The notes below the pieces were generated by a model. It did no database searches and was not told the origin of the DNA. It was given only the letters and a program-made list of their open reading frames with translations. Shown in pieces: positions 1 through 8,739 of a stretch of DNA of 64,000 nt. The translations under genes and the position numbers were made by a program. Where the stretch lies: the NCBI GenBank assembly GCA_041391665.1, contig JAWKNO010000001.1, positions 2,666,001-2,730,000 of the forward strand. The letters run 5' to 3'. The first letter of the stretch is position 1; every line of letters starts with the position of its first letter. The DNA is from Bacteroidia bacterium (GTDB taxonomy: Bacteria > Bacteroidota > Bacteroidia > J057).

Positions 1-1211
1 ATGGTACCGTCAAACCGCTGGGGAGGATCTGTGCAAATATCACAATTGCCGCAGTTTTGGGCGATATGTTCACCGAAATAATTAAGCAGGATGCGGCGGC
101 GGCAGATTTGGGCGTTGGCAAATTCTTCCATCCGCTCCAGTTTTGCCAGTCGTAATTCCTGCAGTCCACCGTCTTCGATAAATTTTCGCTGCTGGATCAC
201 ATCTGCAAAGCTGTAAAACAACAATGTGTCACTTTTCAGCCCGTCACGTCCTGCCCGCCCGATTTCCTGATAATAGCTTTCGATATTTTTGGGCAGGTTG
301 TAGTGAATAACCCAGCGAACATTGGATTTATCAATGCCCATCCCAAACGCGACGGTCGCGCAGATGATCGGCACCACATCGTTGATGAAATCTTCCTGCG
401 TGCGTGCCCGGGCTTTGGCCGTCATGCCTGCATGATAAAATGCGGCGGGAATGCCATAAATCTGTAGTTTTTCGGCGATTTCTTCCGTAGATTTTTTACT
501 GAGACAATAGACAATTCCCGATTGCCCGGGCCTTTCCCTGATAAAATCGATGATGGTTTTCAGCCGGTTTTGCCCGGGTTTTACGGTAAGTGAAAGATTG
601 GGCCGGTCAAAGGAAGCCACAAAAAGGCTTGGCTCATTGAGTCTGAGCTGATCGATAATATCTTTTCGGGTGAGTTTGTCTGCTGTAGCGGTCAGTGCGG
701 TAACCGGTATATGAGGAAATTGCTGACGGATAAATCGCAGCTGGTTGTATTCCGGTCTGAAATCATGTCCCCAGGCAGAAATACAATGCGCCTCATCGAT
801 TGCGATGAGGTTGATTTTCACACTTCGGAGAATATTGGCAAAGTCTTCGGAGACCATCTTTTCGGGTGAAACATAGAGAAGTTTTACTTCAGCGAGCAAT
901 ACTTCCTGTGTTATGGCTGACTGTTCGGCAAAAGTCTGGCTGCTATTTAGGTAAGATGCCGCGATCCCATTGGCGCGTAAACCTTCTACCTGGTCTTTCA
1001 TCAGTGAAATCAATGGCGACACCACCACACACATTCCCGGTTGGATGATCGCCGGAATCTGATAACAAATGGATTTCCCCCCACCGGTTGGCATAAGAAT
1101 CACCGTATCTACCCCCTTCAAAATCGTTTCAATGATTTCTTCCTGCATGGGGCGGAATGAGTCGTAACCAAAATATTGCTTTAAGGCCTGCCGGGCTGAT
1201 TCGAGATTCAT
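1..1211 (-). CDS. recQ: ATP-dependent DNA helicase RecQ (3' end beyond window)
   Basis: A superfamily 2 3'-5' DNA helicase acting in recombination and replication repair. The frame starts at the ATG at 1211-1209 and stays open to the left edge, so about 403 residues are visible and the C-terminal RQC/HRDC part is missing. Seen in the translation: Walker A PTGGGKS at residues 41-47, the DEAH box at 139-142, motif III-type TALTATAD near 171-178, the QEIGRAGRDG motif, and the start of the cysteine-rich zinc site (CRRR...CGNCDIC) at the cut end. Order and spacing match bacterial RecQ. A terminator-like hairpin lies only about 25 bp upstream of the start. Confidence 0.95.
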   Translation of the reverse strand, partial: MNLESARQALKQYFGYDSFRPMQEEIIETILKGVDTVILMPTGGGKSICYQIPAIIQPGMCVVVSPLISLMKDQVEGLRANGIAASYLNSSQTFAEQSAITQEVLLAEVKLLYVSPEKMVSEDFANILRSVKINLIAIDEAHCISAWGHDFRPEYNQLRFIRQQFPHIPVTALTATADKLTRKDIIDQLRLNEPSLFVASFDRPNLSLTVKPGQNRLKTIIDFIRERPGQSGIVYCLSKKSTEEIAEKLQIYGIPAAFYHAGMTAKARARTQEDFINDVVPIICATVAFGMGIDKSNVRWVIHYNLPKNIESYYQEIGRAGRDGLKSDTLLFYSFADVIQQRKFIEDGGLQELRLAKLERMEEFANAQICRRRILLNYFGEHIAQNCGNCDICTDPPQRFDGT

Positions 1212-1235
1212 ATTATTTTTTTCCGGCTTAAAGAT

Positions 1236-1267
1236 AAAAAAAAAAGACAGAGGTAACGACCCCTGCC
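1236..1267 (-). terminator. Rho-independent terminator-like hairpin
   Basis: Read on the minus strand, GGCAGGGG (1267-1260) pairs with CCTCTGTC (1253-1246) around a 6-nt loop, using two G-U pairs, and is followed by a run of ten T. It probably ends transcription of the YD-repeat gene that stops at 1517. Because it sits just upstream of recQ it could also attenuate recQ. The rest of 1212-1516 shows nothing else recognisable. Confidence 0.6.
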
Positions 1268-1516
1268 TTCTACGTAACTACATCTAACCTAAAAACTAAC
1301 TAACTACTATTACCCGAATAATTTTTGTGTGTAACTGGTTGGCGGTGATCATATTTATTGACCACTGAACTGATAAAAACAAATCCCGTGCCTAAAACCA
1401 GTTTGGTGAAAAAAAATTCGCGTAAGGAAATATACAAGTTTGGACGAAATATGAGACGATATCCTTTTTTGAACGATAGGGCAGCGGTTTTTGCAAAAAA
1501 CCGGGGTGTAAGATTT

Positions 1517-2386
1517 TTATCTAAATTCGTAGATATTTCTTACGAATCCCGGAACCTTTCCCCTTATCGTTTTTTTCTTTTCGGTGAGATTTCCCTTATT
1601 ATCGTATTTGTAAAGGTATTCTGTGTCTCCGGCTTCTTCTTTTATCAATAATCCCTGCGCATCATAATAATATCTGGTAAACGCTTTCATCTGTCCGGAA
1701 ACATCGTAATAAACCGATTTTGCCAAATGCCCTTTGTCGTCATATTCGTAGGTTTCTTTTTCTCTCGTAGTGGTTTCTCCTTCGAATGTGTGGGTACGGG
1801 TAAAGTAGAAGGTCGTTTTTCTTCCTTTTGCGTCGTACTGCCAGGAGTACGTTCTGGTGAGAAATTCCTGTGTTTCGGTTTCTTCTTTCAGCAATCCATT
1901 GTCGTCATATTCCCAGGAGTGGGTGGCGATGATCGTGCCATCCGGACTTACGTCTTTTTCTGTGATGAGTCTGCCTTCAGAATCGTAGGAATAGGCTTTA
2001 TAAACAGCGGTATTGCTGTTGTGCATTTCGCTGATAAGATTGTTTTCATATCTGTATTGCCAGGTTACGGTAAGGGTATCGTTGTCTTTGTGCCGGACCA
2101 ACATTTGGAAAACTTTATTTCCCCTTTCATCATAGCGAATCTGTGTACTGGTCTCCGGCGAACTTCCTTTCCCATAATCTATTCTGCCGATTAATTTCCC
2201 TTCCGGATTGTATTCAAATTTTTCTGTTTTAATTTTTTCCGGCGTGCCTTCTGCGGTAATCTGGAAAGTAGTGGTGGTCATTGCCCGGATATGTGCCTTT
2301 TTGATTTTTTCGGGGGTAAGTTCTTCTGCCTGTGAAAATAGTATTACAGGCAGAAGCCCAAACAACCCTATGGCCAATAGTCGCAT
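1517..2386 (-). CDS. Secreted YD/RHS-like repeat protein
   Basis: A 289-residue protein with a signal peptide (hydrophobic residues 2-17, cleavage near SQA). The rest is about nine short repeats with a Y-x-D-x-x-G-x-L core, such as YDERGNK, YDSEGRL, YDDNGLL, YDAKGRK, YDDKGHL, YDAQGLL and YDNKGNL. These are the strand-turn-strand units of RHS/YD proteins, which fold into beta shells or solenoids. It is far too short to be a toxin-delivering RHS protein and no toxin domain is visible, so a periplasmic or surface structural role is likely. Bacteroidota often carry such small 'YD-only' proteins; their function is not known. Confidence 0.75.
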   Translation of the reverse strand: MRLLAIGLFGLLPVILFSQAEELTPEKIKKAHIRAMTTTTFQITAEGTPEKIKTEKFEYNPEGKLIGRIDYGKGSSPETSTQIRYDERGNKVFQMLVRHKDNDTLTVTWQYRYENNLISEMHNSNTAVYKAYSYDSEGRLITEKDVSPDGTIIATHSWEYDDNGLLKEETETQEFLTRTYSWQYDAKGRKTTFYFTRTHTFEGETTTREKETYEYDDKGHLAKSVYYDVSGQMKAFTRYYYDAQGLLIKEEAGDTEYLYKYDNKGNLTEKKKTIRGKVPGFVRNIYEFR

Positions 2387-2479
2387 GATATTCAGGTTTT
2401 ATTTGTAATCAGTTAAAGATAAAACATAAATTTCTTCCGTTCCCAAAGAGAACGTATCTTCCGGCCTTCATTTGCTGAT

Positions 2480-3352
2480 ATGTCATACAGAGTAAAAAGT
2501 TTTTTGTGGATTTTCACTGCTTATGCGGTTGCTGCTTTGGCGGCCGGAGCTGCGGGCTGGTATGTACGGGATATGCATCCCCTGTGGGTAATTGCATGGG
2601 CGGATGTGGCCGGGACTGTGGCCATTTTTGTTTTTAGTCTGATTTTCCGGAATGCTTCATTTTATGATGCGTACTGGAGTGTGGCGCCCATTGCTATTGG
2701 GATGTATTACCTGCTGGAACCTTCCGCTGACCCGCGATATTTCCGGGCGATTATCGCTTTTTTGCTCGTATTGACGTGGGGATTGCGTCTGACATGGAAC
2801 TGGGCACGTGGCTGGTCAGGGTTGGACCATGAAGACTGGCGTTACGGAGACTTACGGGCAAAAACCGGTAAATGGTATCCGTTTGTCAATTTTACCGGAA
2901 TCCATTTTTTCCCTACGGTAATGGTTTATCTGGGCTGTTTGCCGCTGTATATTTCCATGTATAAAGGCGTTGCACCATTTTCGGTTCTCGATATCATTGC
3001 AGTATTTGTGGCGGTTGCAGGGATTTGGGTAGAAACGGTTGCCGATATGCAGTTGCGCAATTTTCGCAAGACGAAACCCGCGCAGGAAAAAATTCTGAAG
3101 TCAGGCATCTGGAGTTATTCACGGCATCCCAACTATTTTGGAGAGATGACTTTTTGGGTGGGTATTTTTTTATTGGGTCTTGCGGCCGATACAACAACCT
3201 TGGCGTGGGGAGCGGGTGCAGTATTAATGATTCTGATGTTTGTGTTTATCAGCATACCGATGATTGACCGGCGGATGTTGGCGCGTCGTCCGGGTTATGC
3301 AGCCCACCGCAAGCGAGTTTCTGCCGTTATCCCGTGGAAGGGTAATCCTTGA
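2480..3352 (+). CDS. DUF1295 / steroid 5-alpha-reductase-like membrane protein
   Basis: A 290-residue integral membrane protein with about seven hydrophobic segments. The signature of the DUF1295 branch of the isoprenylcysteine methyltransferase / steroid 5-alpha-reductase superfamily is clear: HEDWRYGDLR at 117-126 and SRHPNYFGE at 214-222, the latter being the cofactor-side motif near the C-terminus. The family is thought to be redox or methyl-transfer enzymes of lipid substrates, but the reaction is not established. It overlaps the start region of the next gene, so the two are probably co-transcribed. Confidence 0.85.
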   Translation: MSYRVKSFLWIFTAYAVAALAAGAAGWYVRDMHPLWVIAWADVAGTVAIFVFSLIFRNASFYDAYWSVAPIAIGMYYLLEPSADPRYFRAIIAFLLVLTWGLRLTWNWARGWSGLDHEDWRYGDLRAKTGKWYPFVNFTGIHFFPTVMVYLGCLPLYISMYKGVAPFSVLDIIAVFVAVAGIWVETVADMQLRNFRKTKPAQEKILKSGIWSYSRHPNYFGEMTFWVGIFLLGLAADTTTLAWGAGAVLMILMFVFISIPMIDRRMLARRPGYAAHRKRVSAVIPWKGNP

Positions 3353-3375
3353 ATTATATAGTTTATTTGCCACTG

Positions 3376-3975
3376 ATGAATGTGAAATTATTACTACTGC
3401 CGTTGGTTTCATTCCTGCTGCATGCAGACCCTTTTTCCCCCAGTAAGCTGGTTTATGATGTTTACAAAGGCCATTCACTCATAGGTGAGATGTCGGTTTC
3501 CCGTCGGGCAGAAGGCGGAAAACATATCTATGCGTCTACGAGCCAGATGACGGTGACTTTTCTGATGTCTTTTGATCTTCGGTTTACCTATGAGTCGCAA
3601 TTTGAAAACAACAATCTGTGTTCATCCATGGCAGCCAATTATCGTGACGGGAAGCAATTGAATCTGTCCGTGGGCAGGCGTGAGGGAGCCGGGTATTTCA
3701 CCGATGTAAGTGGAGATAAGAAACATGTGCAGGCTTCGCGCATAGACTATAGTATTCTCAATACCTACTTTTTGGAGCCTGTTGGCCGGAGTAAGGTATT
3801 TTCTGAGCGCTGGGGCGAATATGTAGATTTTCTCCCGGCAGGACCTAACAGATACGCCATGCATCTTCCCAATGGAGATGTCAATTATATGACCTATAAA
3901 AATGGCATCTGCCATACGATTGAGGTAAATCACTCAATCGCATCTATAAAATTTGTGTTGCGGGAAAAAAATTGA
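3376..3975 (+). CDS. DUF6134-like secreted protein
   Basis: About 199 residues with an N-terminal signal sequence (MNVKLLLLPLVSFLLHA). I chose the ATG at 3376; the frame also allows a TTG at 3349 that overlaps the previous stop, but the ATG gives a clean signal peptide. The mature part begins KLVYDVYKGHSLIGEMSVSR, resembling the small beta-rich DUF6134 proteins often encoded directly after DUF1295 genes in Bacteroidota. Function unknown; the pairing suggests an envelope or lipid-linked role. The gene converges on nuoC with a 2-bp gap. Confidence 0.6.
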   Translation: MNVKLLLLPLVSFLLHADPFSPSKLVYDVYKGHSLIGEMSVSRRAEGGKHIYASTSQMTVTFLMSFDLRFTYESQFENNNLCSSMAANYRDGKQLNLSVGRREGAGYFTDVSGDKKHVQASRIDYSILNTYFLEPVGRSKVFSERWGEYVDFLPAGPNRYAMHLPNGDVNYMTYKNGICHTIEVNHSIASIKFVLREKN

Positions 3976-3977
3976 CC

Positions 3978-4475
3978 CTACCGGTATTCTTTTGGCGGAT
4001 CTTTTTCGGGGAGAACCATAGAGCCGGGGATACCCAACAGCGGAAATTCTTTGCGGAGCGGGAACCAATCGTAGTCTTCTGGCATATACATGCGGCGAAG
4101 GTCAGGGTGATTGTTAAATTTGACACCGATCATATCAAAGGCTTCACGCTCAAACCATTCTGCCGATTTCCATATGGTAACTACGGAGTCAACTTCCGGG
4201 CTTTCTTCTTCGACACGGCAGGCAACACGAAGGCGTTGTTTTCCTTCCAGGTTGACGATATTATAGGAGACTTCAAATCGCAGTACGTCGGTATAGTTGT
4301 CCGAAGCCGTAATGTCAGCGAGGTAATTGAAGCCAAACTTTTCCTTCATCGTCTTCAGTACTTCGTAAATCTTTTCAGCTTTTACCTCAATGGTCATCTC
4401 ATTGGCGTAACTCCTGACATCCACGATATAGTCCTGAATGGAGCTGGATTTGATGGTATCTAAAAAATTGCTCAT
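3978..4475 (-). CDS. nuoC: NADH-quinone oxidoreductase subunit C
   Basis: The 30-kDa subunit of respiratory complex I, part of the peripheral arm at the cytoplasmic side of the membrane. The 165-residue product is a normal length for unfused NuoC. It contains the family signature ERE-A-FDMIG at 109-117, followed by HPDLRRMYMPEDYDWFPLRKEFPL. The gene lies 20 bp downstream of pyrE on the same strand, and no other nuo gene is present on either side. This is unusual, since nuoC normally sits between nuoB and nuoD. Confidence 0.92.
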   Translation of the reverse strand: MSNFLDTIKSSSIQDYIVDVRSYANEMTIEVKAEKIYEVLKTMKEKFGFNYLADITASDNYTDVLRFEVSYNIVNLEGKQRLRVACRVEEESPEVDSVVTIWKSAEWFEREAFDMIGVKFNNHPDLRRMYMPEDYDWFPLRKEFPLLGIPGSMVLPEKDPPKEYR

Positions 4476-4495
4476 AATGAAATACTAAAAACGCA

Positions 4496-5137
4496 TTATT
4501 GATTACTACCCTTCCAGTTTGCCGGGTCTTTTTGCCACTCAAATATGGTAGCCATCTCTTCGGGTCGAAGATAATCAATCTCCGCCGCTTTTTGCAATAA
4601 TTCCTGAAGATTTGTGAGCGGAGAATATCCGGTACCTGTTTCGGCGTAGGCTGCATCTGCCTGAGGGAAGCCGTAACTAAAAATAGAATAAGTAACCAAA
4701 ACCGCAGCACCGGTTTCCTGAATGGCTTTTACCGCTTTTACACTGCTACCACCGGTAGAAACCAGATCCTCAATTACCACATATTTACCCTTTGGATCGA
4801 CTTCACCTTCCACCATATTCTGGAGTCCGTGACCTTTGGGCTGGGGTCTCACGTAGATAAAAGGAAGGTTCATCGCATCTGCAACCAAAGCACCGCTGGC
4901 AATGGCACCGGTAGCTACTCCTGCAATAGCGGTAACTTCCGGGTAGTTATCGCGTATTTTTTGTATAAAGGCATCCCGGATAGCCGTCCGGATTTCCGGA
5001 TAGGAGAGCGTCAGCCGGTTGTCGCAGTATATTGGCGACTTCCAGCCCGAACTCCAGGTGAAGGGCTCACGGGTATTGATCCTTATGGCTTTGATTTTAA
5101 GTAAATACTCTGCTATTTTGCTGTACTCCACGGGCAT
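4496..5137 (-). CDS. pyrE: Orotate phosphoribosyltransferase
   Basis: Converts orotate and PRPP to orotidine 5'-monophosphate in pyrimidine synthesis. The 213-residue length matches the family. The PRPP-binding motif VIEDLVSTGGSS is at 121-132, and the N-terminal SSGWKSPIYCDNRL (residues 29-42) is the typical orotate-site region. The start at 5137 is only 21 bp from the start of the divergent Nudix gene, so the promoters must overlap the opposite coding regions or one transcript must be nearly leaderless. nuoC follows in the same direction. Confidence 0.95.
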   Translation of the reverse strand: MPVEYSKIAEYLLKIKAIRINTREPFTWSSGWKSPIYCDNRLTLSYPEIRTAIRDAFIQKIRDNYPEVTAIAGVATGAIASGALVADAMNLPFIYVRPQPKGHGLQNMVEGEVDPKGKYVVIEDLVSTGGSSVKAVKAIQETGAAVLVTYSIFSYGFPQADAAYAETGTGYSPLTNLQELLQKAAEIDYLRPEEMATIFEWQKDPANWKGSNQ

Positions 5138-5158
5138 ATTCCATTTAGGGGCAAAACT

Positions 5159-5866
5159 ATGAAAATTTTTGCATTAAATTTCTGTCTAGAGTTTGACGTA
5201 AAGAACCCTGGTCGCAATTACGATTTTGAATCAATTGCTTTTGAAGAATTGATGGGGCATTTGTTTAAAGGAACAGATTTCAACGGCCAAAAGTTCTACG
5301 TAGATGCTGATGATACAGAAGAATTTCTTCAGTACGCATTTGATCTTCAGGCAAATGATGTGTGGCGCGAAGTTGACCTGACGGTTTGTTTTCGTTTTGC
5401 CAGTCAGGCGCAGCGCGAGCGTTTTCTCGATGCTTTTGTCGATCTTTTCCAGCAGGTAGATGCTGCGGGCGGACTGGTGGAAAATGAAAAAGGCGAATAT
5501 CTCAGTATATTCAATCGCGAAAAGTGGACGCTACCCAAAGGTGGTGTCGAATGGCGCGAAGCAATCGAAGACGCCGCAGTGAGAGAAGTAAAGGAAGAGA
5601 CCGGACTCGAAACCCTCGAACTCGGCGAAAAAATCGGGGAAACCTTCCATACCTTTAAGCGTGGGAAAAAATATGTCTATAAAACGACCCACTGGTATAA
5701 AATGACCGCCTCTGCTGATGCACACATTTCCCCTCAGACCGAAGAGGGAATAGATGATGTGCGATGGATGTCGAAAAAAGATTGGATAGATTTAAAGGAT
5801 GAGGAAACCTACCCATTAATCCGCCATTTGTTTGAAATGGTTTTTACACAAAGCCTGATTGCCTAG
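5159..5866 (+). CDS. Nudix hydrolase with N-terminal extension
   Basis: A 235-residue protein with a perfect Nudix box at 128-150: G, five residues, E134, seven residues, R142-E143-V144, E146-E147 and G149. These residues bind the metal that activates water for hydrolysis of a nucleoside diphosphate linked to another group. The substrate cannot be read from the sequence. The first about 100 residues precede the Nudix fold and have no motif I recognise. It is divergent from pyrE with 21 bp between start codons. Confidence 0.88.
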   Translation: MKIFALNFCLEFDVKNPGRNYDFESIAFEELMGHLFKGTDFNGQKFYVDADDTEEFLQYAFDLQANDVWREVDLTVCFRFASQAQRERFLDAFVDLFQQVDAAGGLVENEKGEYLSIFNREKWTLPKGGVEWREAIEDAAVREVKEETGLETLELGEKIGETFHTFKRGKKYVYKTTHWYKMTASADAHISPQTEEGIDDVRWMSKKDWIDLKDEETYPLIRHLFEMVFTQSLIA

Positions 5867-5897
5867 AATTCTGATTATCTCAAACCCGATAGTACCG

Positions 5898-7856
5898 ATG
5901 AAGATATTCCCGCGAATCTGTATAGTGGTAATGCTGATCGGGGTAAAGGTTGTGCCCGCATTTTCCCAAATTGCTTTCTGGCAAAAACTGATGGGGGGCT
6001 CCAATTATGACCGGGGAAAAAGCCTCCTGATGCAGAAAGACGGAACCATGGTCATCGCAGGTGATGTTTATTCTACCAATGGTTTAGGAGAAGGGAACCA
6101 CAGCGCTTCAGGCGACTGGGTTATTTTTAAATATGCCACCCAGGAGAAAATATTCTGGAAATATATCTATGGCGGCTCCGGTCGTGAAGAGCTCTCAGAC
6201 GTGATTGCGACCCGTGACCAGGGGTTTCTCTGTGTAGGTGCAACTGATTCGCCCGACGGAGATGTGGGGCAGAATTACGGAGGAAATGATGTCTGGATTC
6301 TCAAACTCGATCCTCAGGGACGCATTCAGTGGACAAAAGTATTTGGCGGAAGTGGTGATGATCAGGGGATTACGGCTATTCAAACAGAAGATGGCGGATA
6401 TCTGGTTGGTGGAGAATCCGGCTCCGTAAACGGAACCATGCTTTCCCGGCACCATGGTGGACTCGACAGTTGGATTGTGCGGTTGGATAAAAATGGCGAA
6501 GTGCTGTGGGAAAAACATTTTGGCGGAAACGGCAACGAAAAAGTTACCCGGATACACGAAATGGAACCCGGTCGATATATTGTTATCAATTCTTCCGATT
6601 CCAAAGGACAGGATGTAAAACAAAGTCTGGGACTCAAAGACTGCTGGGTATTTGAGATGGATGACTATGGACAAATGGGCTGGCAAATGAGTTATGGAGG
6701 GGAGGAAAATGACGACATTCACAGCAGCCTGATTGATATCGATGGCGGAATTGTCATGGCTGGAACTACTTTTTCTGCCACCGGTCACATTCCTGAGCAA
6801 AGAGGTCTGGGCGATTTCTGGTTGTTGAAAATCGACCCGAAGGGTGGGGGACTGTACTGGAGCAATACTTACGGTGGCCGCAGAGAAGAAGGCATTAACG
6901 ATATTATTCTCGCAAATGACAGCAACTATGTCGTCTGTGGCATGACCAAATCACGCACTGGCGAAGGCGATATAGAATTTAACGGCGGATATTACGACGG
7001 CTGGCTGGCAAAAATAGATCGTACGGGAAAACGCCTCTGGTCGCGCACGCTCGGATATGAAGGAGCAGAAAGTATGCAGAAAGTGGTCCAGCTAAAGGAC
7101 GGCGGATTTCTGACTATCGGCTATTCGCAGATACCGCGCAGAACCGTTCCCATCGGCGGGTACAAAGGCAGCGCAGATATCTGGATGACTAACTTTGGTG
7201 ACCCCAAAATCTCGTCGGTTCGCCCTTACATTACTCCGCCATTGTTGTTTGGCGTGGTGAAGGATAAAGATACCGGGCGGTTTATCGAAGCGGAGATTAC
7301 CCTCACCAATAATGTTACCCTGGACTCTATCACTGGCACTACGGCCAATCCCGATGACGGGTCGTTTGTCCTGCTTTTGCCCTCGTATGGCCTGGTGAGT
7401 ATCAATGTGGTAACGCCCGGATATTTATTTTACGGACAGGATATACGCCTCGATACGATCAACTCAGAGACATCGGCAGAGTTGATTATTGAGTTGGAAG
7501 CCATTCGCATCGGGAGTTCGCTCATTTTGAAAAATATCTATTTCGAAACCGGGAAATGGAATCTTTTGCCTGAGTCCAATGCAGAGTTGGAGCGGGTGGT
7601 AAAATTTATGAAAATCAATCCGCGCGTGCATATTCTGGTAAGCGGCCATACTGACAATACCGGCAACACCGCGCAGAAAAACCAGTTATCCCTCAACCGC
7701 GCCAATGCAGTCAAAAATTATCTCCTCAAAAAAGGCATCATCGATGCCCGTATGAAAGTCAAAGGCTACGGCATGTATCGCCCCATTGCCACCAACAAAA
7801 CCCCCGAAGGCCGTCAGCAAAACCGGCGTGTGGAGTTTGAGGTGATTAATAAATAA
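5898..7856 (+). CDS. OmpA-family protein with N-terminal beta-propeller
   Basis: About 652 residues starting at the ATG at 5898, which gives a signal peptide (MKIFPRICIVVMLIGVKVVPAFSQ). A TTG 39 bp upstream is possible but less likely. Residues about 30-430 hold roughly seven repeats near 58 residues with the pattern GGSG-x-D, TxDGGYLVGGE, D-x-W-I-x-K-x-D-x-x-G-x-x-x-W, which should fold as a propeller. A short carboxypeptidase-regulatory-like domain follows, then a C-terminal OmpA domain with the peptidoglycan-binding signature SGHTDNTGN, LSLNRANAVKNYL and GRQQNRRVEF. Probably an outer-membrane-associated protein tethered to peptidoglycan. A long inverted repeat follows the stop directly. 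Confidence 0.88.
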   Translation: MKIFPRICIVVMLIGVKVVPAFSQIAFWQKLMGGSNYDRGKSLLMQKDGTMVIAGDVYSTNGLGEGNHSASGDWVIFKYATQEKIFWKYIYGGSGREELSDVIATRDQGFLCVGATDSPDGDVGQNYGGNDVWILKLDPQGRIQWTKVFGGSGDDQGITAIQTEDGGYLVGGESGSVNGTMLSRHHGGLDSWIVRLDKNGEVLWEKHFGGNGNEKVTRIHEMEPGRYIVINSSDSKGQDVKQSLGLKDCWVFEMDDYGQMGWQMSYGGEENDDIHSSLIDIDGGIVMAGTTFSATGHIPEQRGLGDFWLLKIDPKGGGLYWSNTYGGRREEGINDIILANDSNYVVCGMTKSRTGEGDIEFNGGYYDGWLAKIDRTGKRLWSRTLGYEGAESMQKVVQLKDGGFLTIGYSQIPRRTVPIGGYKGSADIWMTNFGDPKISSVRPYITPPLLFGVVKDKDTGRFIEAEITLTNNVTLDSITGTTANPDDGSFVLLLPSYGLVSINVVTPGYLFYGQDIRLDTINSETSAELIIELEAIRIGSSLILKNIYFETGKWNLLPESNAELERVVKFMKINPRVHILVSGHTDNTGNTAQKNQLSLNRANAVKNYLLKKGIIDARMKVKGYGMYRPIATNKTPEGRQQNRRVEFEVINK

Positions 7857-7862
7857 TTTCCG

Positions 7863-7900
7863 TATCCGTAACGCGGGGTTGAAACCCCGCGCTACGGATA
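7863..7900. repeat. Long inverted repeat, possible terminator
   Basis: Arms of 8 bp plus 9 bp, separated by one mismatch, surround a 2-nt centre (TATCCGTA-a-CGCGGGGTT / AACCCCGCG-c-TACGGATA). It starts 7 bp after the OmpA-like stop codon, so it can end that transcript. The inner part (GCGGGGTTGAAACCCCGC) recurs in degenerate form at 8102-8134 and 11711-11740, which marks it as a REP-like element. Confidence 0.6.
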
Positions 7901-8281
7901 TTTCCTATGCAGATTTTGCCGCAGGCAAAAGGCCCGTTAGGGTCTCAATAATGATGGCCAACGGCGATCCCCCAAAATTAAATATTCTCAAAAACATCTC
8001 AACGTGGCGTAGCCAGGATCCCGGAGGGATCAAATGTTTGTAGCTACAGGCCACCTCCCAAAATTTCCCATCCCAATTGGCGCGTCGTAGCACGCATCTA
8101 GCCGCGCGGGGTTGAAACCACCGCGCTACAGATATATCCTATACAGATTTTGCCGCAGGCAAAAGGCCCGTTAGGGCCGCAATGGCGGTAGCCAAAGGCC
8201 CCCCCAAAAAAATTTCCCATTCCAATTGTCGCCTCGTTGCACGCCAAAAAACGTAGGGCCGGCATTACAATCCTGCCCTGT
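7901..8281. repeat. Array-flanking repeat block, copy 1
   Basis: No gene seen. The stretch carries phrases that recur beyond array 2 (11583-11977): the 'TTTGCCGCAGGCAAAAGGCC' segment (twice here), 'ACATCTCAACGTGGCGTAG', and a 'GATCAAATGTTTGTAG' segment, ending in the same palindromic AGGGCCGG element immediately before the first decayed CRISPR repeat. The matching order shows that the sequence on the trailer side of both arrays is homologous. Confidence 0.7.
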
Positions 8282-8456
8282 ATCTTAATACCCCTCAGGG
8301 TAAATGGCCTAAATAAGTTTTTGAGCAAGGCAAGTTCTTTTTCCACGTCTGTGTTTTAATACCCCTCAGGGTAAATGGCCTTCATAAGAAAGTGATCTTT
8401 GCGGGGAACGACATGGTTTCGTCTTAATACCCCTCAGGGTAGATAGACCACCTAAT
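8282..8456 (-). CRISPR. Decayed trailer end of array 1 (three degenerate repeats)
   Basis: Three 36-bp repeat copies at 8282-8317, 8353-8388 and 8421-8456 with increasing mismatches (for example GGCCTAAATAAG, GGCCTTCATAAG and TAGATAGACCACCTAAT in place of TAAATGGCCTCCATAAG). The two spacers between them are 35 and 32 nt. Degeneracy at the side away from the leader is what is expected of the oldest part of an array. It is separated from the intact array by a repeat block at 8490-8739. Confidence 0.85.
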
Positions 8457-8489
8457 CCCATGGTGAAAATGAAGCACATTTCAACCAAA

Positions 8490-8739
8490 GATAAATTCGG
8501 TAACTAAACTGTGGCCCCCCAAAAAACCTAAATGGGGCGCAGCCCCGATCCCGGCGGGATCAAATGTTTGTAGCCCAACGGCCATCCCCAAAATTTCCCC
8601 TCCATTTTGCGCGTCGTAGCACGGATAGATCAGAGTGCTAAAAGCACAGCTCCGTAGGCGCGCAATAACGGTAGCCCATGGCATCCCCATTTTTAATTTC
8701 CCCCATCACTGCGTGTCAAAGCACGCCAAAGTTTCCCCA
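8490..8739. repeat. Repeat block inserted within array 1
   Basis: No gene seen. It contains a diverged copy of the flanking phrases (GATCCCGGCGGGATCAAATG, TTTGTAGCCCAACGGCCAT), the palindrome GTGCT-AAA-AGCAC and the closing 'GCACGCCAAAG' seen at the other copies. It splits array 1 into an old decayed part and the younger part, so it was either inserted there or left by recombination between repeat blocks. Confidence 0.6.

Noticed and set aside
1358..1651. A 97-codon plus-strand frame over the end of the YD-repeat gene
   Set aside because: It overlaps a well-supported gene on the other strand, has no signal or family resemblance, and is low-complexity near its end.
1517..2386. YD-repeat protein as a polymorphic toxin
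   Set aside because: Too short, no toxin or pre-toxin domain, and no immunity gene beside it.
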